From: Psychrobacter sp. | GTDB taxonomy: Bacteria; Pseudomonadota; Gammaproteobacteria; Pseudomonadales; Moraxellaceae | DNA length: 64,000 bases | Assembly (NCBI RefSeq): GCF_030454045.1 | Contig: NZ_JAKDJE010000003.1 | Location: forward strand, 1 to 64,000 | Reading direction: 5' to 3' | Shown: piece by piece, positions 39,198 through 47,647 of the stretch | Layout of the letters: each line of letters starts with the position of its first letter | Position numbering within the stretch: position 1 is the stretch's first letter | Notes under the pieces: generated by a model | What the model was told of the DNA's origin: nothing | What the model saw: the letters and a program-made list of their open reading frames with translations, nothing else | The model's database searches: none | Made by a program: the position numbers and the translations under genes

Positions 39198-40051
39198 TTA
39201 AACAGTAAGTCCTAATGCTTCAACCAAGCGTTTATTTGGCTCAACTTTGTTCATGCTATAAAAATGCATGGCTGGCACGCCTTCGCTCATTAAGCGCTCA
39301 CATAAGCGATACACCACATCAAAACCAAACTCGCGAATAGATTTGCTGTCATCGCCAAAATCTGCCAATCGCTTGCGCACATAACGCGGAATATCAGCGC
39401 CGCAGCTATCAGCAAAGCGTATCAGGTTACTAGAGTTGGTGATCGGCATGATGCCAGCTACCAATGGTTGGGCAATGGTATCGATACCGCGTTTCTCTAA
39501 CGTGTCACGCAAATACAGATAGCTGTCTGCATTATAAAAGAACTGCGTAATTGATGCATTGGCACCAGCGCGGTACTTATTCACCAAGTTGTCAACATCA
39601 AACTCAAAGCTACGCGCTTGTGGATGCATCTCAGGATAGGCCGCCACTTCGATATGGAAGTGATCGCCTGAGTGCTCACGAATGAACTTGACCAAATCTA
39701 CTGCAAATGGCAGCTCACCCATACCCACCTGACCGGATGGCAAATCGCCACGTAGTGCGACAAGACGTCTGATGCCTAAGCTTTTATAAAACTCAAGTAA
39801 CTCAGCGATTTGTGCTTTGTCATCGCCGATACAAGACAAGACATATGCGGCGCAATTTCAGTCTCACTGCGCGCGCTTAGTGCTTGTACGATGTCTAAGG
39901 TACGGCTACGAGTCGACCCGCCCGCACCGTAGGTCACCGAAAAATACGCTGGTGACAACTTATTTAGCTCATCATAAGTGCCAAGAAGCTTTTCGTGACC
40001 TTGCTCGGTTTTTGCAGGAAAGAACTCAAAGGAGAAAGCAGGCTTACTCAC
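39198..40051 (-). pseudogene. metF: 5,10-methylenetetrahydrofolate reductase, frameshifted
   Basis: MetF reduces methylene-THF to methyl-THF for methionine synthesis. Translation should begin at GTG (40051), with AAAGGAG seven bases upstream and 13 bp past the ahcY stop. The frame reads SFEFFPAKTEQG and SVTYGAGGSTR, then goes out of frame after EIAPHMSC. A second frame continues CIGDDKAQIAELL, VALRGDLPSG and GIMPITN to 39198. The cause is a 5-bp tandem duplication (CAAGA twice, 39832-39841); removing one copy restores a 282-residue protein. It may be a true mutation, a reversible slip or a sequencing error. Confidence 0.85.
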
Positions 40052-40064
40052 AGTCAGGCTCCTT

Positions 40065-41489
40065 TTAGTATTTATAAGTGTCAGGTTTGAATGGACCTTC
40101 GACAGGCACACCCAAATATTCAGCTTGCTTTTGGGTCAGCTTGGTTAGTGTACCGTTAAAGCCTGCAACCATCGCAGCGGCCACTTCTTCGTCTAACTTC
40201 TTAGGCAATACTTTTACATATAAGTTATCAAAGCGCTCATTAGTCGGCAGATCAGCGAACTTCTCTTCGAACAGATACATTTGAGCCAATACTTGGTTGG
40301 CAAATGAGCCGTCCATGACGCGTGATGGGTGACCAGTAGCATTACCTAAGTTCACTAGACGACCTTCAGCAAGCAAGATCAAATAATCGTTTTCATCATC
40401 TGAGCGGAAAATTTGATGAACTTGTGGTTTGATCTCAACCCAGCGCCAGTTATCACGCATAAACTGAGTATCAATCTCGGTATCAAAGTGACCGATGTTA
40501 CATACAACCGCACCAGGCTTAAGGGCCGCTAGCATATGACGGTCACAAACGTGATAGTTACCAGTCGTGGTGACAATCAAGTCTGTGTCTTCAAGCAATC
40601 GTTTGTTGATGCTGTCTGCACCGCCAGTGTTGTCACCGTCGATGTATGGTGATAATACTTCAAAGCCGTCCATACATGCCTGCATGGCACAGATAGGATC
40701 CACTTCTGACACACGGACAATCATGCCTTCTTGGCGTAAGCTTTGTGTAGAGCCTTTACCTACATCGCCGTAACCGATAACCAAAGCGCGGCGACCAGCA
40801 AGGAACATATCGGTAGCGCGTTTGATAGCATCGTTTAAGCTATGACGGCAGCCGTATTTGTTGTCATTTTTTGATTTGGTCACCGCGTCGTTGACGTTGA
40901 TAGCCGGTACTTTTAGCGTGCCTTTGCCTAGCATTTCGATCAAACGATGCACACCTGTGGTGGTCTCTTCTGAGATACCATGGATGCTATCGAGCATCTG
41001 TGGATATTCATTGTGAATCAACGCAGTAAGGTCGCCGCCATCATCTAAGATCAAGTTGGCTTCCCAAAGCTCGCCTGATGCTTCGCCGCCGACATGTACT
41101 TGCTGACGGAGGCACCACTCGTACTCTTCTTCAGTTTCGCCCTTCCAAGCAAACACAGGAATGCCAGCCGCCGCGATTGCTGCCGCTGCGTGGTCTTGGG
41201 TCGAAAAAATATTACATGAGGTCCAGCGTACTTCTGCACCTAGCGCAACGAGTGTTTCGATAAGCACTGCGGTCTGAATGGTCATATGAATACAGCCGGC
41301 GATTTTGGCACCTTTGAGTGGCTGCTCGTCTTGATAGCGACGACGTAGACCCATCAATGCAGGCATTTCAGCTTCGGCAAGGGTGATTTCACGGCGGCCA
41401 TAGTCAGCCAGACTGATGTCAGCGACTTTATAGTCAGTAAAGGAAGGGTCGATGGTATGGGCAGATGGGGTGGTAGACACTGCGTCCAT
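40065..41489 (-). CDS. ahcY: Adenosylhomocysteinase
   Basis: This NAD-dependent hydrolase (474 residues) splits S-adenosylhomocysteine into adenosine and homocysteine, closing the methyl cycle. Motifs are CNIFSTQDHAAAAIA, NNKYGCRHSLNDAI, the NAD loop GYGDVGKGS, and the C-terminal KPDTYKY. It is first in an operon with metF and is preceded by a probable SAH riboswitch, so both genes should be induced when SAH builds up. Confidence 0.97.
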   Translation of the reverse strand: MDAVSTTPSAHTIDPSFTDYKVADISLADYGRREITLAEAEMPALMGLRRRYQDEQPLKGAKIAGCIHMTIQTAVLIETLVALGAEVRWTSCNIFSTQDHAAAAIAAAGIPVFAWKGETEEEYEWCLRQQVHVGGEASGELWEANLILDDGGDLTALIHNEYPQMLDSIHGISEETTTGVHRLIEMLGKGTLKVPAINVNDAVTKSKNDNKYGCRHSLNDAIKRATDMFLAGRRALVIGYGDVGKGSTQSLRQEGMIVRVSEVDPICAMQACMDGFEVLSPYIDGDNTGGADSINKRLLEDTDLIVTTTGNYHVCDRHMLAALKPGAVVCNIGHFDTEIDTQFMRDNWRWVEIKPQVHQIFRSDDENDYLILLAEGRLVNLGNATGHPSRVMDGSFANQVLAQMYLFEEKFADLPTNERFDNLYVKVLPKKLDEEVAAAMVAGFNGTLTKLTQKQAEYLGVPVEGPFKPDTYKY

Positions 41490-41534
41490 AATATGCTCCT
41501 ATCAGTGGTCAATGATTGATAAAAAGAATAAAAA

Positions 41535-41675
41535 CGCAGGTGCCGTTATTTGCGCTGTTAATAAGCAAAAAATGCTGCAAACAGTTAACCGAGCCTAACA
41601 TAATGCTTGATGTGCCTAGCGATAAAGCCTAGATGCAGTGATCGATGATTATGGCGCAACACCTCTCGGAGGTCG
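41535..41675 (-). promoter_or_regulatory. Probable S-adenosylhomocysteine riboswitch
   Basis: The ahcY leader (minus strand) contains the SAH-riboswitch landmarks in order: CTCCGAG followed by GGTGTTGCGC (plus-strand 41652-41671), then AGGCTCGG (41589-41596), then AACGGCACC (41539-41547). CCGAG pairs with CTCGG, and GGTG with CACC as the pseudoknot would require. These match the RF01057 pattern as I recall it, in the expected place before ahcY. Boundaries are approximate. Confidence 0.75.
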
Positions 41676-41752
41676 TTATTGTAATAGATGCGATGCAGCT
41701 TGTCACCTTTTGCTTGATATAAATAGTAAGCGTTTGGAGTATTTACTCATAC

Positions 41753-41780
41753 AAAAAAAGGCCATCGATTGATGACCTTA
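41753..41780 (-). terminator. Terminator after the TonB-dependent receptor gene
   Basis: The stem AAGGTCATC/GATGGCCTT with one G-T pair and a short loop is followed by T7 on the minus strand. Confidence 0.75.
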
Positions 41781-41823
41781 ATTTATTTTGATAACGACAG
41801 GATTTTTATACTGCTAGACAGGC

Positions 41824-43734
41824 TTAGAACCAGTTATAGGTTAAAGACGTGAAGAAGTTAGTGCCGTCGGTGTTATAACCAGGTAAGGTAATATACTTCT
41901 TATTAGTAACATTATTAAGACGCGCGGTCATAGTTAGGTTATTGGTTAACTGATAGTTGCCACTAATATTCAACAAACCATAGCTGTCAACGAGTTGTGC
42001 ATCAGTATTATCAGTGCCACTGTAGTAATCATCTACATACTGATATTCAGCACGAATATCTAAGCTTGGTAAACGATATCCCATGTAGACTAGGCCTTTA
42101 TGCTCAGGACGAATAGCAAGAAAGTTACCATCATTGGCTTTACCGCTATCATCTTTAGCTTGCTGATAGTCATAACTACCTCCAAGCAGATAATTATTGA
42201 TAACCCAATCTGAAGTTAATGAAACCCCTTTAGTTTTTGTTTGTTCAATGTTTTCATAACTACCACCAATATATTTTCCATCACTATCGTATAGCGCATT
42301 AAAGTTAATTAAATCATCAACTTTGTTATGATAACCTGTCAAGCGTGTGGATTGTAGCAATGTCTCATATTCGATGAAAGCTTCATAGTTATCACTAGTT
42401 TCAGCATTTAGTCTAGGATTTCCGGAGCCTGGATAATATAATTCGTTAAAATCAGGAGCGCGGAAGCCTTTAGCGTAGTTAGCACCAATACGTAAGCTCG
42501 GGTTGAAATGATAAGCACCACCTAAATTATAAGTGGTTTGGTCGCCATGCTGCGAGTTATCATCGAAGCGTATATTGGCTTGAGCATCAAACTGATTATT
42601 AGCTAGCAGATAGCCTAAGAACGCACTTTTTACATCACGGTCTTCAATATTATATCCAGAAGCTGTAGTGTCTAAACTTTGGTCTAGGTATTCTAAACCA
42701 TAAATAGCTTGTCCAACGGGTAGTCTATGCTTACCAATTAAGTTAATTTGATCTTGTTTGGTATCGAATATATCGCCAAACTTGTTATCCAGTTTATCAA
42801 TAGAATGACCGTATTGTAATTTCACTGATGAGCCAGGCAAGTAACGCCAATCAACAAAGGCTTGAGCAGCTCCATTTTCTTGGTCAGAATAATCGTCTCG
42901 TGTCGCTCCATTATCAAACTCAGTCGTTGACTTACTATACAACCCGCTAGCACCTACAGACCACTGCTCATTGATACGTTGGTTTAAGGCAATGCTAAAG
43001 TTATCGCTCTCAAAGCCATCATCGTCAGGATTGTACCCAAAATTATTAGGTAGCGTTACGTTGATACCATCGGTTTCATTGTGGCTAGCAGATAAACTGA
43101 CTGAAGTGCCTTTACCATTAGTAAACTGAGCGCTAGCGCCGTATAGATATTCATCGTTTGAGCCTATGCCTGTGGTTACTGAGAACTGACTACGCTCAAC
43201 GTTGCTGCCTTTAGTAAAAACTTGAATCACGCCACCCATTGCATCAGCGCCATAAATACTAGAACCAGAAGCCCCATAGACGACTTCTATACGCTCAATT
43301 TGATCAGCAGGGAGTAGGCTTAGAGTTGCTCCACCTGCACTTAATGAGCTATACCGTATACCATCAATCAATACCAAGATTTGCTTGTTGTCGTAACCTC
43401 TCATATAAAAATTTGATACCGTACCAGGTCCCCCGTTAGTGTAATAGCTGACACCAGGTTGGCGTTTTAATACATCAAGTGCACTTTGACCTTGATAACG
43501 CTGCAGCTCTTCGCTATCAATGACGCGAGTTTGCGCGACCACATTGCTTGTTTTAGTGGGTGTACGCGTCGCTGTCACGACAATTTTATCAAGCTCAACC
43601 TGTGGCATCTCACCGTTATCAATGCTGGTTGTCTCAGGGGTCACTGCCATCGCGGTGTTGGCGGCAAGCAGACCAAGCGCGCTTAAAATACTTAGGCGAA
43701 GATAGGTACGTGAAGATAAACGTGATAAAAACAT
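41824..43734 (-). CDS. TonB-dependent outer-membrane receptor, BtuB-like
   Basis: This protein of about 636 residues begins at the ATG at 43734, with a signal peptide ending ANTAMA; an upstream in-frame ATG at 43773 is less likely. A TonB box region (DKIVVTATR) and plug domain (QPGVSYYT, RGYDNKQILVLIDGIR, GASGSSIYGADAMGGVIQV) precede a 22-strand-type barrel ending in Trp-Phe. Sequence and length are closest to vitamin B12 receptors; other ligands cannot be excluded. No clear B12 riboswitch was found upstream. The neighbourhood of methyl-cycle genes suits cobalamin use. Confidence 0.8.
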   Translation of the reverse strand: MFLSRLSSRTYLRLSILSALGLLAANTAMAVTPETTSIDNGEMPQVELDKIVVTATRTPTKTSNVVAQTRVIDSEELQRYQGQSALDVLKRQPGVSYYTNGGPGTVSNFYMRGYDNKQILVLIDGIRYSSLSAGGATLSLLPADQIERIEVVYGASGSSIYGADAMGGVIQVFTKGSNVERSQFSVTTGIGSNDEYLYGASAQFTNGKGTSVSLSASHNETDGINVTLPNNFGYNPDDDGFESDNFSIALNQRINEQWSVGASGLYSKSTTEFDNGATRDDYSDQENGAAQAFVDWRYLPGSSVKLQYGHSIDKLDNKFGDIFDTKQDQINLIGKHRLPVGQAIYGLEYLDQSLDTTASGYNIEDRDVKSAFLGYLLANNQFDAQANIRFDDNSQHGDQTTYNLGGAYHFNPSLRIGANYAKGFRAPDFNELYYPGSGNPRLNAETSDNYEAFIEYETLLQSTRLTGYHNKVDDLINFNALYDSDGKYIGGSYENIEQTKTKGVSLTSDWVINNYLLGGSYDYQQAKDDSGKANDGNFLAIRPEHKGLVYMGYRLPSLDIRAEYQYVDDYYSGTDNTDAQLVDSYGLLNISGNYQLTNNLTMTARLNNVTNKKYITLPGYNTDGTNFFTSLTYNWF

Positions 43735-44162
43735 GGTCGATTCCAAAGTAATCAAATTAAAAAATGCAGACATAAGAAATAACTATTAAGACGTAAAAGG
43801 TGTCAAAAATTACAAAAAACAGTATATAAGCAAAACTGCGCTCATTATCTACAAAAGTTCCGCCTTTATAAACCACTTTAACCTAATGTTTCTTCACGGT
43901 AGGATGAATATAATTCATGATGAGATGCTATGTGGGGCAGTGATTAGTATTGCATAGGTTAAGTATAGAGGAAAGACCATCATTATCACTCTCTAAGCTA
44001 ATAATAACAAGGGTTAGACAAAATTGGGTCGAATAGTTATGCAGAACTAGGGAATGATAAAAAATGAGGTTTAATGATATAAAATAGGCGTTTAATTGTG
44101 CATAAGTGATAATAATGTGATGAGCGTTTAAACGGTATTTAAAGAGCGGTTAAGAAGTGATG
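43735..44162. other. Promoter of receptor gene and host/prophage boundary
   Basis: This AT-rich stretch has no gene. Motifs of the form GCGTTTAA or GCGGTTAA recur at 44088, 44124 and 44146, and an 18-bp repeat shared with the prophage interior sits at 44126-44143. The prophage left end should therefore fall within about 43.9-44.12 kb. The exact end (usually 5'-TG) and its target duplication cannot be fixed without the right end. Confidence 0.45.
44126..44143 (-). repeat. 18-bp prophage repeat, copy 1 (inverted)
   Basis: The minus strand reads TTTAAATACCGTTTAAAC. It shares the TTTAA-N6-TTTAAAC frame with the copies at 52691, 60294 and 61984. It lies at the left end of the prophage. Confidence 0.6.
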
Positions 44163-44192
44163 AGGGCAGCCTGTGATGGGTTGCCCTTTTTT
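44163..44192. terminator. Terminator at prophage left end
   Basis: The 9-bp stem AGGGCAGCC/GGTTGCCCT (one G-T pair) is followed by T6 on the plus strand. It lies just past the end of the leftward 44204-44425 gene and may insulate the phage from host transcription. Confidence 0.65.
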
Positions 44193-44203
44193 GTGGGTGA
44201 TGG

Positions 44204-44425
44204 TTAGGCGTTTAGCTGGGATTGGTAGGCGGTGTGGAGTCTCTTTAGTCGGCTGACGGTAGCGGCTGACCAGTTGTGCTGCTTGGCAATGCTATCGAGA
44301 CAGTCATCCCAGCCAACCACAATGCCATAAAGTCAAGCGTCACGGTGGTTTAGGCTATAGTCCTTTGAGCCTAGGCAGATGGTGTCACGGACTGATTGCA
44401 AGGGGTTTTCAGGTTCTGTTGTCAT
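44204..44425 (-). pseudogene. Small phage protein gene with an in-frame TGA
   Basis: From ATG at 44425 (AGGAG upstream) the minus strand encodes MTTEPENPLQSVRDTICLGS and continues to NHRDA, then TGA (44335-44333). It then continues in the same frame LYGIVVGWDDCLDSIAKQHN to TAA (44206-44204). The total is 73 codons before the final stop. Both halves look like one protein with a helix-turn-helix-like C-terminus (WSAATVSRLKRLH). From related phage proteins as I recall them, Trp (TGG) is expected at the TGA. It lies downstream of the repressor gene. Its function is unknown. Confidence 0.6.
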
Positions 44426-44462
44426 GGTGTGCGCTCCTGTATGTCCGCCCAGTATAGCACTG

Positions 44463-45167
44463 CTAGTCAGGCAGGTCATAGCTTGCATGGATGACTTGAC
44501 CGCAGATTTGGATGTTGTTTGCTGCCATGTCGTCCTTGGTGATGTCGAGTGGGTCGTAGAGCTTGTTGTCGCTGATAAGCCTGAGACCGCCGCCTATGAG
44601 CCACTGGGTACGCTTGACGTAGTGCCTGTCGTCGATGCGGATGACGTAGACCTTGCCGTCCAGCGCCTGATTGCGGGTCTGGTCGATGATGACGGCTGCG
44701 CCCTCTGGGATGGTGGGTGTCATGGAGTCGCCTCTGGTAAACAGCGCTGCGAGGGCGTCGGCTTGTAGCCCTCTGGCTGTGATCCAGCGCTGTCTAAATG
44801 CTAGATGCTTGTGTGGCTCGGCGTCTGTAAAGCATACGCTGCCATGCCCTGCACTGACTTCGATGTCATAGGCTGGGATGTAAACGTAGTCGTCGCTGGT
44901 AGTGTCTGAGTCAGCGCTATCAGGGGGCTGCGGTGTGCTGACATGGCTAGGCGATGGCGATACTTCTCCAAATATCAAGTATTGAGAGCTAACACAGTAT
45001 AGCTCTGCCAGCTTTCCGATGGTTTCGATGGACGCTTCTCTGGTGCCTGTCTCCCATTGCTGCAATGTTGTCGTGCCTATGCCTACTTCCGCTGCAACAC
45101 GGTTTCTGGAATACGCACAGTCTTCCCTGGCATTCTTTAAGCGATTTCCGATTTCTTGTCTATTCAT
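44463..45167 (-). CDS. Phage repressor, XRE helix-turn-helix plus S24 peptidase domain
   Basis: This 234-residue LexA/CI-type repressor has an N-terminal HTH (about residues 5-60: NRVAAEVGIGTTTLQQWETG) and a C-terminal S24 autoprotease domain with Ser in RGDSMTPTIPEG and Lys in DGKVYVIRID. It should keep the prophage silent and be cleaved on RecA activation. It is transcribed away from the early operon across an operator array. Confidence 0.93.
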   Translation of the reverse strand: MNRQEIGNRLKNAREDCAYSRNRVAAEVGIGTTTLQQWETGTREASIETIGKLAELYCVSSQYLIFGEVSPSPSHVSTPQPPDSADSDTTSDDYVYIPAYDIEVSAGHGSVCFTDAEPHKHLAFRQRWITARGLQADALAALFTRGDSMTPTIPEGAAVIIDQTRNQALDGKVYVIRIDDRHYVKRTQWLIGGGLRLISDNKLYDPLDITKDDMAANNIQICGQVIHASYDLPD

Positions 45168-45189
45168 CAGCTAGAATCCATTATTGATG

Positions 45190-45361
45190 CTTTACAGTTA
45201 ATAAACCGTAAAGAGTAAAAAATATTTAGATTTTATTTTCCTTTTTACAGTTAAATAAACCCCTTTTATATCAATACGTTACCTTTAATCGGATGCTTTG
45301 CAGCTATTTTTTAACTGTAAAGTGTCTTTTTACTGTTTACAGCTAAACACTTTACGGTTAG
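45190..45361. promoter_or_regulatory. Repressor/Ner operator array
   Basis: At least six half-sites of the form CTTTAC(A/G)GTTA occur between the repressor and ner: 45190-45200, inverted at 45204-45213, 45242-45254, inverted at 45311-45322, 45335-45348 (GTTTACAGCTAAAC) and 45350-45361. The first two form a palindrome. Such spacing suits cooperative repressor binding over both divergent promoters. Which protein binds which sites is not known. Confidence 0.75.
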
Positions 45362-45364
45362 AAT
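45336..45364 (+). promoter_or_regulatory. Early promoter of the lytic operon
   Basis: The -35 hexamer TTTACA (45336-45341) and -10 hexamer TAGAAT (45359-45364) are separated by 17 bp, about 30 bp before the ner start. Both overlap operator half-sites. Confidence 0.6.
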
Positions 45365-45396
45365 GAATACATTCAATAAGCAAAAGGAGTAATTGA

Positions 45397-45627
45397 ATGT
45401 ATTCTTTTCAAAGTCAAAAAAAGATGCCAGAAGACTGGCATCAAGCCGACATTATAGCGGCTATTAAAAAAGCAGGGACGAATATGTCAAGGCTATCAGA
45501 GGCAAGCGGTTATTCGCGTAACAGTTTGCGTAATGCTTTGTATCGTCCTTATCCAAAGGCTGAACGTATCATCGCAGGCGCTATTGGCGTAGAGGCAAGC
45601 GATATCTGGCCAAGCCGTTATTCTTAA
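45397..45627 (+). CDS. ner: Ner-like DNA-binding regulator
   Basis: This 76-residue protein has the Ner/Nlp pattern: DWHQADIIAAIKKAGTNMSRLS, then YSRNSLRNALYRPYPKAERIIA and EASDIWPSRY. In Mu, Ner turns down the early promoter and the repressor promoter during lytic growth. A strong AAAGGAG site precedes the ATG. It is the first gene of the early operon. Confidence 0.92.
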   Translation: MYSFQSQKKMPEDWHQADIIAAIKKAGTNMSRLSEASGYSRNSLRNALYRPYPKAERIIAGAIGVEASDIWPSRYS

Positions 45628-45655
45628 GCAATCAATTTTTAACAGGATAAAGGTT

Positions 45656-47647
45656 ATGAAAGTTAAAAAGTGGTTGAATGCGCAAGAATTAGCCGACTAT
45701 CGGTTAAAGAGTTTACCATCAACAAAAGCTGGTGTCATCTATCGAGCAAAAAAAGATGACTGGTCTAACCGTAAACGGTCAGGACGTGGTGGTGGTGTTG
45801 AATACGCTTTTGACAGTCTGCCCGCTGAGGTGCAAGCCGAAATCAAGGCGAAAGCCTACAAAGTACTTGTACCCAAGCAGTCTGCTGATGCGGCACGGCA
45901 AGTTGCGACTATTGCTAATCGTGATCTGCAAGCGCTTGACGATGCTCAGCGTGCTACTGCTGATGCGCGCATTCAGATGACTTTATTAGTCGGTCAGTAT
46001 GAGGCGGCTCTGGGTAGTCGTAACAAGGCGCTGGATGCGGTGGTCGCTATGAGCCGTGATGCGGCGCTGCCAGTCGATGACCATGCTGACTATAACGCGA
46101 TATGTGCTAAGGCGCGAGCGAGCGCACGCGGCAAGGTGGGTATCGGTAAGCGTGCACTGCATGACTGGTGTATCGCTGCGGATAAATGCAACACACCAAC
46201 AGAGCGCCTTGCTGCACTGGCACCGCAAAAGCAGGGTCAGCCAAAAATCGCACCAACGCAGATGGAGTGGCTGCCAGACTATATGGCGGTGTTTCGCAAT
46301 ACCAATGGCGTGGGGATGGCTGAGGCTTATCGGACGTTTGAAAAAGCCTACGCTGCCAAGCATGGCGCAGATGCTGTGCCCCACTATGATGCGGTGCGCC
46401 GCGCACTGGATAAGATGCCTAAGTTCCTCCGTGAGGCGGGTCGTCTGACTGGGGCGAAGATGAAAGCGCTTAAGACGTATCAAAAGCGGGACTGGTCTGG
46501 GCTTATGAATAACGATGTGTGGACGGGCGATGGTCACAGTCTGAAGATGAAGGTGGCGCACCCTGAGCATGGGCAGCCGTTCACCCCTGAGCTGACGCTC
46601 ATCATGGACACGGCAAGCCGCTATATCGTGGGCTGGTCGCTGGCTTATGCGGAGAACAATATCGCGGTGGGCGATGCGCTGCGCCACGCGATGGTCAATC
46701 ATGGCATCCCTGCTATCTACTACTCAGATAACGGCGGTGGTCAGAAAAATAAGGTGTTTGATACGGATGTAAACGGTGTGTTTGCACGGCTCGGTGTCCA
46801 TCACGAGACAGGCATCCCCGGCAATCCGCAGGGGCGCGGCATCATTGAGCGTGTCATGAAAACACTTGCGCAGCCTATCGCGCGTCAGTTTGAGACTTAT
46901 CACGGCCCTAATGTGGACAGTGACAGCTTGCGCAAAATCAGTACCGCGACGACCAGCCTTGCTAAGGCAGAGGCGGAAGGCCGCAGCGAGCTGACACCAA
47001 AACAGAAATGGGCCAAGGGTAAGCTGCCAAGCTGGAACCAGCTGCTGGATGTGATCGAGGCTGCTGTGCATTGGTACAACACTGAGCACAAGCATACTGC
47101 CATCGGTAATGTGACACCGCTGCAAATGCGCCAGCACATCATGAAGCAGATGGACGCGGCCGACATCATACCGCTGACCGAGGTTGAGGCGCGGGATATG
47201 TTTCGCCCTGCGGTCACTCGTGTGGTACAGCGTGCGTGGATCACTGTCTATAACAATGAGTATTGGCACAAGGCGCTGGAGGTATGGGACGGCCAGTCTG
47301 TCGTAGCGTATCTCGATCAGCATGACGCCAGTAGCATCATCGTGCGTGATACAGATGGTGGTTATATCTGTGATGCGATACTCGATGGTAATAAAAAGGC
47401 GGCGTTTAGTGAAACGGTCGTCGAACGAAGTCGCCGCCAGCGTGCTGAGCGTAGGCTGAAAAAACTGGATGAAGAGCGCGTGAAGGCTGAGGCTGAGCTG
47501 CGGCCAACACTAGAGCATGAAAAAGCGCAGACATTGCATGAGCTGATGCAAGCTGCGCCCGTCGCGCCCAAAGCCAAGCAGGAATATGCAATGTTCCTGA
47601 GTGATTTGGATTTGGATGAAACTAAAAAGTCAAATGGAGCTAAATAA
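45656..47647 (+). CDS. MuA-type phage transposase
   Basis: This 663-residue DDE transposase integrates and replicates the phage by transposition. The N-terminus is a Mu-type DNA-binding domain (KWLNAQELADYRLKSLPSTK). The catalytic core has Asp in WTGDGH (about residue 292), Asp in YYSDNGGG (about 358) and Glu in GNPQGRGIIER (about 398). A C-terminal helical part (about 580-663) could bind the B protein. It is full length, and B follows immediately. Confidence 0.95.
   Translation: MKVKKWLNAQELADYRLKSLPSTKAGVIYRAKKDDWSNRKRSGRGGGVEYAFDSLPAEVQAEIKAKAYKVLVPKQSADAARQVATIANRDLQALDDAQRATADARIQMTLLVGQYEAALGSRNKALDAVVAMSRDAALPVDDHADYNAICAKARASARGKVGIGKRALHDWCIAADKCNTPTERLAALAPQKQGQPKIAPTQMEWLPDYMAVFRNTNGVGMAEAYRTFEKAYAAKHGADAVPHYDAVRRALDKMPKFLREAGRLTGAKMKALKTYQKRDWSGLMNNDVWTGDGHSLKMKVAHPEHGQPFTPELTLIMDTASRYIVGWSLAYAENNIAVGDALRHAMVNHGIPAIYYSDNGGGQKNKVFDTDVNGVFARLGVHHETGIPGNPQGRGIIERVMKTLAQPIARQFETYHGPNVDSDSLRKISTATTSLAKAEAEGRSELTPKQKWAKGKLPSWNQLLDVIEAAVHWYNTEHKHTAIGNVTPLQMRQHIMKQMDAADIIPLTEVEARDMFRPAVTRVVQRAWITVYNNEYWHKALEVWDGQSVVAYLDQHDASSIIVRDTDGGYICDAILDGNKKAAFSETVVERSRRQRAERRLKKLDEERVKAEAELRPTLEHEKAQTLHELMQAAPVAPKAKQEYAMFLSDLDLDETKKSNGAK

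Noticed and set aside
43774..44000. Cobalamin riboswitch before the BtuB-like receptor
   Set aside because: Only a weak match (ATCACTGCCCC) to the B12 box was seen, with no supporting helices.
45986..47323. Long minus-strand open frames opposite the transposase gene
   Set aside because: They are shadows produced by G+C-rich codon use of the transposase and lack ribosome sites and domain patterns.
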